DNA from: DAOPZC01 sp035353175
GTDB taxonomy: Bacteria; Verrucomicrobiota; Kiritimatiellia; RFP12; UBA1067
Assembly: GCA_035353175.1 (NCBI GenBank)
Contig: DAOPZC010000013.1
Span: 25,027-89,026 of the forward strand
Reading direction: 5' to 3'
DNA length: 64,000 nucleotides
In this document: positions 39,405-51,800 of the stretch, one piece after another
Position numbering within the stretch: the first letter of the stretch is position 1
How the letters are laid out: every line of letters begins with the position of its first letter
Notes under the pieces: model-generated
Seen by the model: only the letters and a program-made list of their open reading frames with translations
Told to the model about the DNA's origin: nothing
Databases searched by the model: none
Position numbers and translations under genes: made by a program

Positions 39405-41339
39405 ATGAAACGAAGCTTGATCATGTTTGCGGCTGGGATGCTGTCGGTTTTGGCTTGGGCCGCGCCGGTGGCCGTGATTCAGGGAAGCGAAGCGGTGGCG
39501 GCGGGCGAGCGCAGGTTCGCGCTGGCGCTGGCGCGGCATGTCGAGCGGTGGTACCGCGAGGCGGGCGTGGAGGCCGCGCTGACCGACGACACGGATCTGA
39601 CAAAGGCGCTGGCCGACAAGAAGGTCGCGGTGCTGGTCTATCTGTCTCAGCCGACGGCGTCGCAGATGGCCGCGCTCACGGCGTTCTCGCGGCGCGGCGG
39701 CAAGCTGATCGTCTGCTACTCTTCCTCGCCGGCGCTGGCGTCGCTGCTGGGGGTCCAGACCGTCGGCTACCAGAAAGGGTCGACGGACGGGCGCTGGTCG
39801 CAGATGCGGTTCGCGGAGACCCGCCCGCGCGGCGTGCCGGACGTCATTCTCCAAACATCGCAGAACCTTTTTCTGGTGCAGCCGGTCCCGGGCCGTTCGC
39901 AGGTGCTGGCGTGGTGGCATGACCGCCAGGGGCGGCAGACCGCCGAGGCCGCCTGGCTCGCCTCGTCGAGCGGTTACTGGATGACGCACGTGCTGCTGGC
40001 GGACGGCGATGCCGAAGCCAAGGGGCGCCTGCTGCTGGCCTTGGCCGCCGCGCACGATCCGGCGCTTTGGCAGCCTGCGGCGGCACGCATGCTGCAGCAG
40101 GCGCGGCAGGTCGGCGGCGTCGGCGGCGTGTCCGGCATGGTGACGCTGGCCGGCAAGGCGGCTGATCCCGCGCGGCGTTCCCGCGCCGTTCCCGCCGCCC
40201 AGGCGGCTCGGCAGAAGGACCTCGAAGCGGCCCAGCTGTTGTCCGCGGGAAAAGGGTACGAGGCGTGGCTCGCGGCCAACGACTTGAAAGCGCGGATGTA
40301 CGAGGTCTACGGGATGGTCCAGTCTGCCCGCAGGGGCGAAATCCGCGCGGTGTGGGACCATTCGGGCATGGGCCTCTATCCGGGCGACTGGCCGCGCACG
40401 TGCCGCCTGCTCAAGGACGCCGGCTTTTCGGATTTGTACGTCAACGTGGCCGGGGCGGCGTTCGCGCACTATGCCAGCGGGGTCCTGCCGCGTTCCCGCG
40501 TGTTCGACGAGCAGGGCGACCAGCTGGCCGCGTGCCTCGCGGCCGCCAAGCCTTTGGGCCTGCGTGTCCACGCCTGGTTGCTCTGCTTCTCCGCCGAGGG
40601 CGCGACGCCCGAGCGGCTGGCGATCTTCCGCAAGCGGGGCTGGCTGCTGACGAACGGGGAAGGCGCGCCGCTGAACTGGCTCGATCCCGCGGTGCCGGAG
40701 ATCCGGCCGTATCTGGTGAGCGCCGTCCGCGAGATGGCGGTGAACTACAAGACCGACGGCGTGCACCTCGATTTCGTCCGGTATCCCGACTACGCGTCGA
40801 GCCTCGGCCCGGCCGTGAAGCTGCGGTTCGAGAAGGCGACGGGGCGCCGTGCGGCAGACTGGCCCGAGGACGTGAAGAGCGGGGCCCTGCGGGCGCAGTT
40901 CATCCGCTGGCGGTCGGACCAGATCTCGGACTTTGTGCAGGCGGCGCGCAAGACGGTCAGGCGTGAGGCGCCGGGGAAGCTGCTCACCGCGGCCGTGTTC
41001 GGCAAATATCCCTCCTGCCTCGATGCGGTGGGCCAGGACTGGGAGTCGTGGACGAACATCGGGCTGGTGGACTATGTGGTGCCGATGAACTACACCGAGG
41101 AGCTGGCCAAGTTCAACGAGTGGCTCGGCCAGCAGACGCGCACCCGCAAGCAGACGATGAAGGTGGTGCCCGGCATCGGGGTGACGGCCGCGGAGAGCCG
41201 GTTGGACGCGGCGCAGGTGATCGACCAGATCCAGTCGGCCCGGCGCGCGGGCTGCCCCGGGTTCGCATTGTTCGACTTGGACACGACCTTGCGTCAAGAG
41301 ATCCTGCCCGTGCTGCGCATGGGCGTGACCGCGCCGTGA
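39405..41339 (+). CDS. GHL10-type (DUF187) secreted glycoside hydrolase-like protein
   Basis: A 644-residue exported protein. The signal peptide is followed by about 260 residues with a Rossmann-like half ('VAVLVYLSQPTASQMAALTAFSRRGGKLIVCYSS'). The C-terminal 340 residues are a GHL10 (YngK/DUF187-like) TIM barrel with 'EIRAVWDHSGMGLYPGDW', 'LYVNVAGAAFAHY', 'LRVHAWLLCF', 'DGVHLDFVRYP' and 'VDYVVPMNYTE'. The acidic residues of these motifs are the likely catalytic ones. GHL10 proteins are thought to act on bacterial or plant glycans. The following Asp-box gene lies 68 bases downstream and is probably co-transcribed. Confidence 0.82.
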   Translation: MKRSLIMFAAGMLSVLAWAAPVAVIQGSEAVAAGERRFALALARHVERWYREAGVEAALTDDTDLTKALADKKVAVLVYLSQPTASQMAALTAFSRRGGKLIVCYSSSPALASLLGVQTVGYQKGSTDGRWSQMRFAETRPRGVPDVILQTSQNLFLVQPVPGRSQVLAWWHDRQGRQTAEAAWLASSSGYWMTHVLLADGDAEAKGRLLLALAAAHDPALWQPAAARMLQQARQVGGVGGVSGMVTLAGKAADPARRSRAVPAAQAARQKDLEAAQLLSAGKGYEAWLAANDLKARMYEVYGMVQSARRGEIRAVWDHSGMGLYPGDWPRTCRLLKDAGFSDLYVNVAGAAFAHYASGVLPRSRVFDEQGDQLAACLAAAKPLGLRVHAWLLCFSAEGATPERLAIFRKRGWLLTNGEGAPLNWLDPAVPEIRPYLVSAVREMAVNYKTDGVHLDFVRYPDYASSLGPAVKLRFEKATGRRAADWPEDVKSGALRAQFIRWRSDQISDFVQAARKTVRREAPGKLLTAAVFGKYPSCLDAVGQDWESWTNIGLVDYVVPMNYTEELAKFNEWLGQQTRTRKQTMKVVPGIGVTAAESRLDAAQVIDQIQSARRAGCPGFALFDLDTTLRQEILPVLRMGVTAP

Positions 41340-41407
41340 CATGGGCCGGTCGGTCCGGACATGGCGTGCCCGGGGCGGGCCGCCCCGGCTACTTTGGGAG
41401 GCGAGCC

Positions 41408-43657
41408 ATGAAAACGGGTTTATTCTTGCTGCTGTGGGGTTTCTTGTTCGCGTCTGGCCTTGGGGCCGCTGATGCGCCGGAGGTGCCGTGGCGCAATGTC
41501 GGGCCGGGCGGCGGCGGCTGGATCCAGTCGATGCTGGCCAGCCGGCACGGGCAGAACGTTTTCTTTGTCGGCTGCGACGTGGGCGGCTTCTACCGTTCCG
41601 AAGACGGCGGCACGTCTTACGCGGTCCATAACGAGGGGTTCGAGGACTATTTCATCGAATGTCTCGCCGAACATCCGGCTGATCCGAAAATCATTTATGC
41701 GGGGTGCAAGAGCGGCGTCTATAAGAGCGCGGACGGCGGGCTGACGTGGCGCTGGCTGCGCGAGGGCTTCCCGCCGGTACAGGAGTATGCCTACTCCGCG
41801 ATGGTGAGCAAGATCGTGCTCGATCCGCGCGATCCGGAAACCGTGTATGCCGCGATCGGGCAGCCGCGCGAGGAGCGGGGCGGACAGGGCGCGATCTACA
41901 AATCCGCGGACGGCGGCGCGACGTGGCGTCAGCTTGTGCAGGCGGGGCAACTTCCGCCGGACTTGCTGATTTCCGATCTGGCGGTCCATCCGCTGGAGCC
42001 GCGGCGCCTGCTGATCGCGACGCCCAGGGGCCTCTTCGCCAGCGCGGACGGCGGCGCGACGTGGACGGCGTCGAATGAGGGGCTGCCGCCGCACCTGCGC
42101 ACGCGGCGGCTGGCGCAGTCGCCTTCCGATCCGCAGATCGTCTATGTGTCGCTCAAGGGCAAAGCGGGCGAGTCGCCGTGGCAGGCGGGGGTCTACCGCT
42201 CCGAAGACGGCGGCCGCACCTGGCGGCCGCGCGTCAACGGTCTGCGGCAGGCCACGGGAAAGCCCGGCACGAGCGACATGCTGTGCTCGTGGGTGGACGC
42301 CCTGGCCGTGCACCCGCAGCAGCCGGAGGTGGTCTACGCGGGCGGCGCGACATGGTGGGACGCCACGGTCTACAAGACGGAGGACGGTGGGCTGAATTGG
42401 CGGCGGACCTTCGAGTTCGGCGAAAAGGGCAATGCCCGCCACGCGTGGATCGACATGTGGGGGCCGAGCGTGACCTGCCTGACGCTCTCGCCGCGGCATC
42501 CGGACACGCTTTTGTTCGGTACGTCGGGGTACATTTATCGGACGGATGACGGCGGCGCGACGTGGCGGCAGCGTTACACGCAGGAGCGCTCGGACGGGCG
42601 GATCGGCGGCACGGGGCTGGAGGTGACCTGTCTGCACGGCGTGTTTCCGCATCCGCGCGTCAAAGGGCGCGTGTTTTTCGGATTCTACGACGTCGGGCTG
42701 CTGGTCAGCGACGACGGCGGCGCGACGATGCGGCGGCGCATGGCGGGCGTTCCCGGGAAATACGACAACTCCTGCTTCACGGTCGCCTTCGCCGAAGACG
42801 ATGACGCGCACGTATGGGCCGGGTTCGGGCAGTGGGGGCAGAATGCCGGAATGATCGCCGAGAGCCGTGACAATGGCCAGACGTGGGTTCCGTTGAACCG
42901 CGAGGGTTGCGGCCTTCCCGATGCGCGTCCGCGCCATCTGATCAGTTGCCTGCCGCTGAAGGACAATCCCGCAAGGAAACACCGGCTGCTCTGTGTGGCG
43001 GAAGGGCAGGGCGTTTTCGCGAGCGCGGACGACGGCGCGACGTGGTCGGCGTGCAACGCCGGGTTGCCGGCGGCACGTGTCAGCTGCCTGGCCCGCGACA
43101 CGGACCGGCCGAACGTGTTCTATGCGGGCGTCTCGAGCGGCGGCGCGGAGCCGGGCGCGATCTTCCGCAGCGATGACGGATGCGCCCGGTGGCGGCAGGT
43201 CAGCGGGCCCGGAGTCCGCTTAGCCCAGGTGCGGCAGTTGGCCGCAAGGGGCGGGCGCGTGTACGCCACCGTCCGGAGCGCCATGGTCGGCCCGCAGTTC
43301 TTCGCCGGCGGCGTTTTCCGGGGCGATGAAGGCGGAACGGTTTGGCGGCAGGTCTACACCAACCGCTACTGTGAGGCGGTCGCGATCGACCCCCTCCGGG
43401 CGGATCGGGTCTATGCCAGCCTCCACGACCATCCGTATCACGACCGGTCGACCGGCGGCGGGGTGATCGCGAGCGCGGACGGCGGCGCGACGTGGCGGCC
43501 GCTGACAAATCCGACGTTGTCCTGCAAGGGCGTGACGTGGATCTCGGTGGATCCGCTGGACCCGGAGCGGCTTTGGCTTGGCACGGGAGGGAATGCCGCC
43601 TTTACGGGAGCGGTCGGAGGCGTCTTTCCCCCCTGTAGAAAAGATGGTTTCCGGTAG
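41408..43657 (+). CDS. Secreted Asp-box (BNR/VPS10-like) beta-propeller protein
   Basis: A 749-residue exported protein (signal MKTGLFLLLWGFLFASGLGA) made almost entirely of Asp-box repeats. I count about thirteen copies of the S-x-D-G-G-x-T-W pattern, for example 'KSADGGLTW', 'RTDDGGATW' and 'ASADGGATW', spaced 40-80 residues apart. Several carry substitutions (DNG, DDG, DGC). The architecture matches GH74-, sialidase- and sortilin-like ten- or seven-bladed propellers; catalytic residues cannot be assigned by eye. ATG 41408 is preceded by GGGAGGCGAG. The neighbour is a GHL10 enzyme, so action on a shared glycan is inferred. Confidence 0.82.
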   Translation: MKTGLFLLLWGFLFASGLGAADAPEVPWRNVGPGGGGWIQSMLASRHGQNVFFVGCDVGGFYRSEDGGTSYAVHNEGFEDYFIECLAEHPADPKIIYAGCKSGVYKSADGGLTWRWLREGFPPVQEYAYSAMVSKIVLDPRDPETVYAAIGQPREERGGQGAIYKSADGGATWRQLVQAGQLPPDLLISDLAVHPLEPRRLLIATPRGLFASADGGATWTASNEGLPPHLRTRRLAQSPSDPQIVYVSLKGKAGESPWQAGVYRSEDGGRTWRPRVNGLRQATGKPGTSDMLCSWVDALAVHPQQPEVVYAGGATWWDATVYKTEDGGLNWRRTFEFGEKGNARHAWIDMWGPSVTCLTLSPRHPDTLLFGTSGYIYRTDDGGATWRQRYTQERSDGRIGGTGLEVTCLHGVFPHPRVKGRVFFGFYDVGLLVSDDGGATMRRRMAGVPGKYDNSCFTVAFAEDDDAHVWAGFGQWGQNAGMIAESRDNGQTWVPLNREGCGLPDARPRHLISCLPLKDNPARKHRLLCVAEGQGVFASADDGATWSACNAGLPAARVSCLARDTDRPNVFYAGVSSGGAEPGAIFRSDDGCARWRQVSGPGVRLAQVRQLAARGGRVYATVRSAMVGPQFFAGGVFRGDEGGTVWRQVYTNRYCEAVAIDPLRADRVYASLHDHPYHDRSTGGGVIASADGGATWRPLTNPTLSCKGVTWISVDPLDPERLWLGTGGNAAFTGAVGGVFPPCRKDGFR

Positions 43658-43707
43658 CGGAAAATGGTATATTGGTTTTTCAACTTTTGTCCAACAGCGG
43701 AGAGACC

Positions 43708-46263
<2,556 letters not shown>

Positions 46264-46319
46264 ACCGGCCTCGCCCGATTCGGGTCGGGCGACGGTCCGT
46301 CAGGCCGCGAAAACGCGGG

Positions 46320-46348
46320 TTGAACCCCGTGGCGGGGCCTGCTACCAT
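46320..46348 (+). promoter_or_regulatory. Promoter giving a leaderless mRNA (ligase-like gene)
   Basis: TTGAAC and TACCAT are 17 bases apart; the -10 ends 6 bases before ATG 46355 and there is no Shine-Dalgarno sequence, repeating the arrangement seen at 17265 and 19869. Confidence 0.5.
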
Positions 46349-46354
46349 GGCGCT

Positions 46355-47644
46355 ATGGCAGCACGTACCATAGATGCGGCGGGTGACGGATCGGTGTATT
46401 GGGAGCGGTGCGCCGAAGCGCTGGACCTGGCGCTTGACGCGACGCCGTTTTATGCGGCGTGGCGCGCATCGGATCCCGGGCAAGACGTGCCCGTGACGCG
46501 CCGGTACGCTGTTTTGCCGGCGCTGACCAAGGCCGATATCCGTGCCCATTTCCCACATGGCTTTGTGCCTGCGGGTGTCGATTTCGAGGAAGCGCTCGCA
46601 AGCGGACGCATCGCCTATGTTTCGACCAGCGGCTCGACGGAGGACCGGGTAACGCTTTTCTGGTCGCAGGCGTGGTGGGATCGCTCCGAGCGGGCCAGCT
46701 GGAAGCTGAACGCGCATCTGCGCAGCGTGGCGGACGGCACCCACCGCGAGGCGGTCTTGGCGTCACCGTTGTGTGTCGGCCCGTATCGGTCCGGGGAGAC
46801 CCTGCCGGTGAGCGCGCGCACGCTGGGACGATTGCTGTTTTTGAACCAGACCGTCAACCCCGCGTATTGGAAGGATGAGGACGCGCGCAGAATCGTTGAA
46901 GAACTGGCCGCATTCCGTCCCGCCGTGCTGGAAGCCGATCCTTTTTATCTGGCGGCCTTGGCCGCTTTCGCGCGGGACCGCGCGTTAACCCTATATCAGC
47001 CAGCCGTGATCACGCTCACGTATTCTTTTCCGGCGAAGGTGTTCTTGAACGTGGTCCGTCAGGCGTTCGGCGCTCCGCTGGTCAGCTCCTATGGCTCGAC
47101 CGAGACGGGCTATGTGTTTGCGGAATGTGAGCGCGGGCGGTTGCACCAGAACACCGATTCATGCCACGTGGACTTTGTGCCGCTTGAAAAACGCCCGTCC
47201 GGAACGGTGCTGGGCCGTTTGCTGGTCACTCCGTTCGGGCATCCCGTGCAGTGTTTCGTGCGGTTCGACGTCGGCGATCTTGCCGAGGTGGCGGCGGTGC
47301 CGTCCTGCCCGTGCGGGCGAAGCGGGGGCTTGACGCTGGAGCGGGTCATGGGGCGCGCCGCCGATGTGACGGAGACGAGGGATGGCCAACGGGTGACCGT
47401 GGCCGATGTCGATGCGGTGCTGGCTGAAATGCCGGAGGTGCGGGGATTCCAGATCGATCAGTCGCCTGCGGGCGCGATCCGCGCACGGCTCTGTCTGGCC
47501 CCTTGCGCAGGTGCGGACACGTTGCGGAGCGTTGAACGGGCGCTGGGACGCGTATATGATTATCCCGTTGTGGCGCACGCCGTCCAGGCGTTGTGGCATG
47601 AATCTTCCGGCAAGGTGCGCCTTGCACGGCGGACGGAGAGCTGA
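46355..47644 (+). CDS. AMP-forming ligase-like protein (phenylacetate-CoA ligase/LuxE-like)
   Basis: A 429-residue member of the PaaK-like adenylate-forming group. 'IAYVSTSGSTEDRVTLFWSQ' is the nucleotide-binding Ser/Thr/Gly loop, 'VSSYGSTETGYVFAECE' the second conserved motif, and 'VRFDVGDLAE' the ATP-binding Asp region, followed by a short C-terminal lid ending 'SSGKVRLARR'. 'CPCGRSGG' is typical of this clan. Such proteins activate aryl or fatty acids; the acid is unknown. No acyl carrier or CoA partner gene is adjacent. Start ATG 46355 fits the leaderless promoter. Confidence 0.82.
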   Translation: MAARTIDAAGDGSVYWERCAEALDLALDATPFYAAWRASDPGQDVPVTRRYAVLPALTKADIRAHFPHGFVPAGVDFEEALASGRIAYVSTSGSTEDRVTLFWSQAWWDRSERASWKLNAHLRSVADGTHREAVLASPLCVGPYRSGETLPVSARTLGRLLFLNQTVNPAYWKDEDARRIVEELAAFRPAVLEADPFYLAALAAFARDRALTLYQPAVITLTYSFPAKVFLNVVRQAFGAPLVSSYGSTETGYVFAECERGRLHQNTDSCHVDFVPLEKRPSGTVLGRLLVTPFGHPVQCFVRFDVGDLAEVAAVPSCPCGRSGGLTLERVMGRAADVTETRDGQRVTVADVDAVLAEMPEVRGFQIDQSPAGAIRARLCLAPCAGADTLRSVERALGRVYDYPVVAHAVQALWHESSGKVRLARRTES

Positions 47645-47744
47645 AACGCCGGACGGAAGGGCGGCCCGAATCGGTCTTCTGCCGTTCGCGTGCCGCCGGG
47701 AGGCCACCTCGGAGAGGCGGCGTTGCCCGGCAAGGAGATGAACT

Positions 47745-48368
47745 ATGAGTGGTGCCGTTTATCTGTTGGCCGGCAATCCGAAAGCCCGCGGCAGAAAGCC
47801 CGATCCGGTCATGCGGGCGTTCTTCGGCGAGGTCGGAAAAACGAATCCCCGCTTGGCCTATATCGGAACGGCCAGCGGCGACGACCGGTCTTTCTTCGCG
47901 CTCATGCGCTCCTTTTTGCGGGCGAGCGGCGCTGACGAGGTGGAGATGGCACCGCTGTGCGGCCGGGGCGCGGATGCGGAAGATGCGCTCCGCGTGCTGT
48001 CGCGGGCCGATGCGGTTTTCGTCAGCGGCGGCGACGTGGCCGAGGGGATGGACGTGCTCCGTGCCCGGAAAGGGGTCATCGCGTGCCTGCGGGAACGTTT
48101 CGACAGCGGCATCCCTTTCATGGGGCTTTCGGCGGGGAGCATCATGCTGTCACGCGGGTGGGTGCGGTGGGCGGAGGAGGACGCGGGCCAAGACATGCTG
48201 TTCGAATGCCTCGGCTTCGCGCCGATCTATTGCGATGTCCATGGCGAGGGCGACGGATGGGATGAACTGAAAGCGTTGTTGCGGCTCTTGCCTGCGGCAA
48301 CGGTCGGCTATGCGATCCCGTCGGGCGGCGCGCTGCGGGTCGGCGAAGGGATCGTCGAGAGCCTCTAG
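47745..48368 (+). CDS. Peptidase S51-family protein (dipeptidase E/cyanophycinase-like)
   Basis: A 207-residue S51-type serine hydrolase. 'AYIGTASGDDRSFFALM', 'VFVSGGDVAEGMDVL', and the nucleophile elbow 'FMGLSAGSIML' (Ser132) are clear, with a candidate His in 'CDVHGEGDGW'. Family members hydrolyse Asp-X dipeptides or cyanophycin. It has no signal peptide, so cytoplasmic action is likely. CAAGGAGATG precedes the ATG. Confidence 0.82.
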   Translation: MSGAVYLLAGNPKARGRKPDPVMRAFFGEVGKTNPRLAYIGTASGDDRSFFALMRSFLRASGADEVEMAPLCGRGADAEDALRVLSRADAVFVSGGDVAEGMDVLRARKGVIACLRERFDSGIPFMGLSAGSIMLSRGWVRWAEEDAGQDMLFECLGFAPIYCDVHGEGDGWDELKALLRLLPAATVGYAIPSGGALRVGEGIVESL

Positions 48369-48436
48369 GTTTTTTGGGAATGTCGGGACGGCATGGCCGG
48401 CGTCTGCCCCGAGAGGTCCAACAGATAGAGGAGGAG

Positions 48437-48697
48437 ATGATGAAAGGGTTTTCTTTGCTGAACGCCTCTGTGGCGGTGCCTGCGCTTTTCTGCGCGCTTC
48501 TGGCTGGGTGCAACGAGGCGCCCCCGTCGTCCGCGGCGGCCACAGATCAGAGGGCGGGGACGGAAAAGACGACGGCCCGGGCGGTCATCGAAAGGGCGAC
48601 CGGCAAGACGGCGGTGGACCAGGGCCGTTCGGCGCGGGACCAGCTCCATGCCATAGACCAGCAGCGTCGCAAGGACATGGAGGTTTTGGAACAATAG
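48437..48697 (+). CDS. Small lipoprotein
   Basis: An 86-residue protein with a signal peptide and lipobox 'LLAGC' (Cys25), followed by a Ser/Ala linker and a charged, helical C-terminus ('TARAVIERATGKTAVDQGRSARDQLHAIDQQRRKDMEVLEQ', quoted in part only as family-less sequence). GAGGAGG precedes ATG 48437. No family is recognised. The helix resembles small coiled-coil lipoproteins, but function is unknown. Confidence 0.65.
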   Translation: MMKGFSLLNASVAVPALFCALLAGCNEAPPSSAAATDQRAGTEKTTARAVIERATGKTAVDQGRSARDQLHAIDQQRRKDMEVLEQ

Positions 48698-48837
48698 CCG
48701 CTGTGACGCTTTGCGCAGATCACTCCGGCGGGCGTTCGCTTGTTGCGGCAAACGCGTGGGGGCGATCTACCTTGGGGTGCATGAAGACAGAGAGGCCAAA
48801 GAGAACCGTATCCTTGTCTGCCGGGAGCGCTCGCGCG

Positions 48838-48867
48838 TTCGACATCTCAGGGATGATGGAGTAACAT
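48838..48867 (+). promoter_or_regulatory. Promoter with minimal leader (mfd)
   Basis: TTCGAC and TAACAT with an 18-base spacer; the GTG start of mfd lies 9 bases after the -10 box, so the message is expected to be leaderless or nearly so. Confidence 0.45.
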
Positions 48868-48876
48868 GATCCTGTT

Positions 48877-51800
48877 GTGTCTTCTCTTTCACAGCGTTTT
48901 ACGGCTCTGCTGACGCCGGCCTTGCCCGACAAGGCCATGTGTCTGGCCGCGCCCGCGTTGCCCGGCGCGGCGGCGGCCCTGACGGCGGCTGCGCTGGCCC
49001 ATAAGGCGCCAGCCCGCTTCGCGTTGGCAGTCACGGCGGGACCGGCCGAGCTCGAACGCGTTTATGGCGATCTCTGCGCGCTCGGCCGCGACAGCGGCGT
49101 GATGCCGGCCCTCTTCCCGCAGCAGATGGAGGAGGACAAGGAGACCGCCGGCACGCGTCTGCGCATCATCAAGATGCTCCGCCCCGATGCGCCGGAGGCG
49201 CCGCGTCACGCCACGGTTCTTGTCACGTCGCTGCAGGCGCTGCTGCAGCACGCGCCTGACCCCGACGCCGTCGAGGAAGCCTCGGTCCACCTGCGCGTCG
49301 GCGCGCATTATCCGTTCGATGCGCTGGTGTCCCAGCTGGTGGCGGCCGGTTACGAGCGCGCCGCCGACGTGGACGCGCCAGGGCGGCTGGCGGTGCGCGG
49401 CGGCCTGCTGGACGTCTGGCCTCCGGCCACGCCCGCGCCTTGGCGCGCGGAGTTTTTCGACACCGAGCTGGAATCGCTCCGCACCTTCGATCCCGCCACC
49501 CAGTGCTCGGTCGAAAAGGGCGAGTCGGTCTGGCTGCCGCCCTGTTCGGAGGACGATCTCGCCACCGTGCAACTGGTGGATCTGCTGCCGTCGGCCGCCG
49601 CCGTGCTGTGGCTCGATCACGACCGCATCCGGGCGGGGACGCTCTTTCCGCCGGAGGGGATCAGCAAGCCGCTTTCGTGGGAAGCGCTTGCGGCGCGCGT
49701 GGCGGCGCGCGCGCCGTGGCTGCAACTCTTTTCCGGCGACCCGCCGCCCGCGCGGACGCCCGCCCTGGCGCTGGAGATCGCCGCGCTGCCGGGGCTTGCG
49801 GAACTGGGCGCGGGCGAGGCGCACCACCCCGAGCTGCTGGCGCAGGCGCGGCAACGGCTGCTCGCCGATCTCGGGCGCCGCGCCGACGCGGGCGAGAGCG
49901 TGATCGTTTGCGCCGATACGGCCGGCACCTGCGAGCTGCTGGCCCGCGAACTCGGCGCGGACACGCGGGTGCTGATCCGCCGCGCCGCACTTTCGGGCGG
50001 ATTTTCGCTTGCCGGCCTCACCGTGGCCGCGCAGCCCGACCTCTATGCCGTGCGCAAGCAGGCGCTGCGCCGCCCCCAGGCCTCGGCGGCGGTGCGCGGC
50101 GGGCGCGTGGAGAACGCCGCCGACCTGGAAGCCGGCGATCTCGTGGTGCATGTCGACCACGGCATCGGGCGTTTTCTGGGCTCGACCGAAGTCGAGGTGG
50201 ACGGCCAGCGCTCCGAGGTCTTCACCATCGAATACGCCGAAGGGGCGAAGCTGCACGTGCCGGTGTCGCACGCCCACCTGCTCAGCCGCTATGTCGGCGT
50301 GGCGGGCCACCGGGTCAAGCTCCACCGCCTCGGCGGCAAGCGCTGGACGCGCGAGAAGGCCGACGCCGAGCGTGCGGTGGCGGACCTCGCCGCGGCCCTG
50401 CTGGACACGCAGGCGCGGCGGCAGGTGGTCGAGGGGCTCGCCTTCAACCCCGAGCCGGTGTGGATGAGCGAATTCGAGGCCGCCTTCCCGTATCAGGAGA
50501 CGGACGATCAGGAGAAGGTCATCGCGGACGTGAAGCGCGACATGGCCGCGTCGCGCCCCATGGACCGTCTCATCTGCGGCGACGCGGGCTACGGCAAGAC
50601 CGAGATCGCCATGCGCGCGGCCTTCATCTCCGTCATGAACGGCCGCCAGGTGGCCGTGTTGGTGCCGACCACGGTTCTGGCTGAACAGCACTACGAAACC
50701 TTTACCGACCGCATGGCCGCCTACCCGGTGAAGATCGACGTGGTGAGCCGCTTCCACACCCACGCCAAGCGCAAGCGCATCCTCGCCGATGTGCGCAACG
50801 GCCGCGTGGACATCGTGATCGGCACGCACGCCCTGCTCGGCAGCGACGTAACGTTCCAGAACCTCGGCCTGCTGATCATCGACGAGGAGCAGCGCTTCGG
50901 CGTGACCCACAAGGAGCGGCTGAAGCAGGTGCGGCAGGTGGTGGACGTGTTGACGCTCTCGGCCACGCCGATCCCGCGCACGCTTTACATGAGCATGACC
51001 GGCGCGCGCGACATGAGCCTCCTGCAGACGCCGCCGCGCGAGCGCGTGGCGGTGGAAACCAAAGTCGCGCGCGATTCCGACGCCGTGGTCCGCAGCGCCA
51101 TCCGCCAGGAGCTCAACCGCGGCGGCCAGGCCTATTTTCTCTACAACCGCGTGGTGACGATCGGGCTCATGCAGCACCGTCTGGAGCGGCTGGTGCCCGA
51201 GGCGCGCATCGCGGTGGCGCACGGGCAGATGCCCGCCAACACTCTGGCCCGCATCATGCGCGAATTCGAGGCGGGCGAGATCGACGTGCTGCTCTGTACG
51301 ACGATCGTCGAGAGCGGCCTCGACATTCCGCGCGCCAACACGATGCTCGTCCACCGTGCCGACCGCTTCGGCATCGCCGATCTCTACCAGCTGCGCGGAC
51401 GCGTCGGGCGCTCCTCGCAGAAAGGGTTCGCGTGGCTGCTGCTGCCCGAATACGGACATGTGGACGAAGACGCGCGGCAGCGCATCGCGGCGCTGCAGAA
51501 GCACAGCGGGCTCGGCGCGGGCTTCAACCTCGCGTTGCGCGATCTGGAGATCCGCGGCGCGGGCAACCTGCTCGGCGCGGCGCAGAGCGGCCACATTGCG
51601 GCCATCGGCTTCGGGCTGTACTGCCAGCTGTTGCGGCGCACCATCGCGCGGCTGAAGGGCGATGCCCCGCCGCTGCTGGTGGATGTCGACCTCGCGCTCG
51701 ATTTCCTCGACCTCTCTCCGGGCACGGTCGACCCCGACCGTTCCGCCTGCCTGCCGTACGCGTATGTCGAAGACGAGGCGCACCGCATGATCCTGCACCG

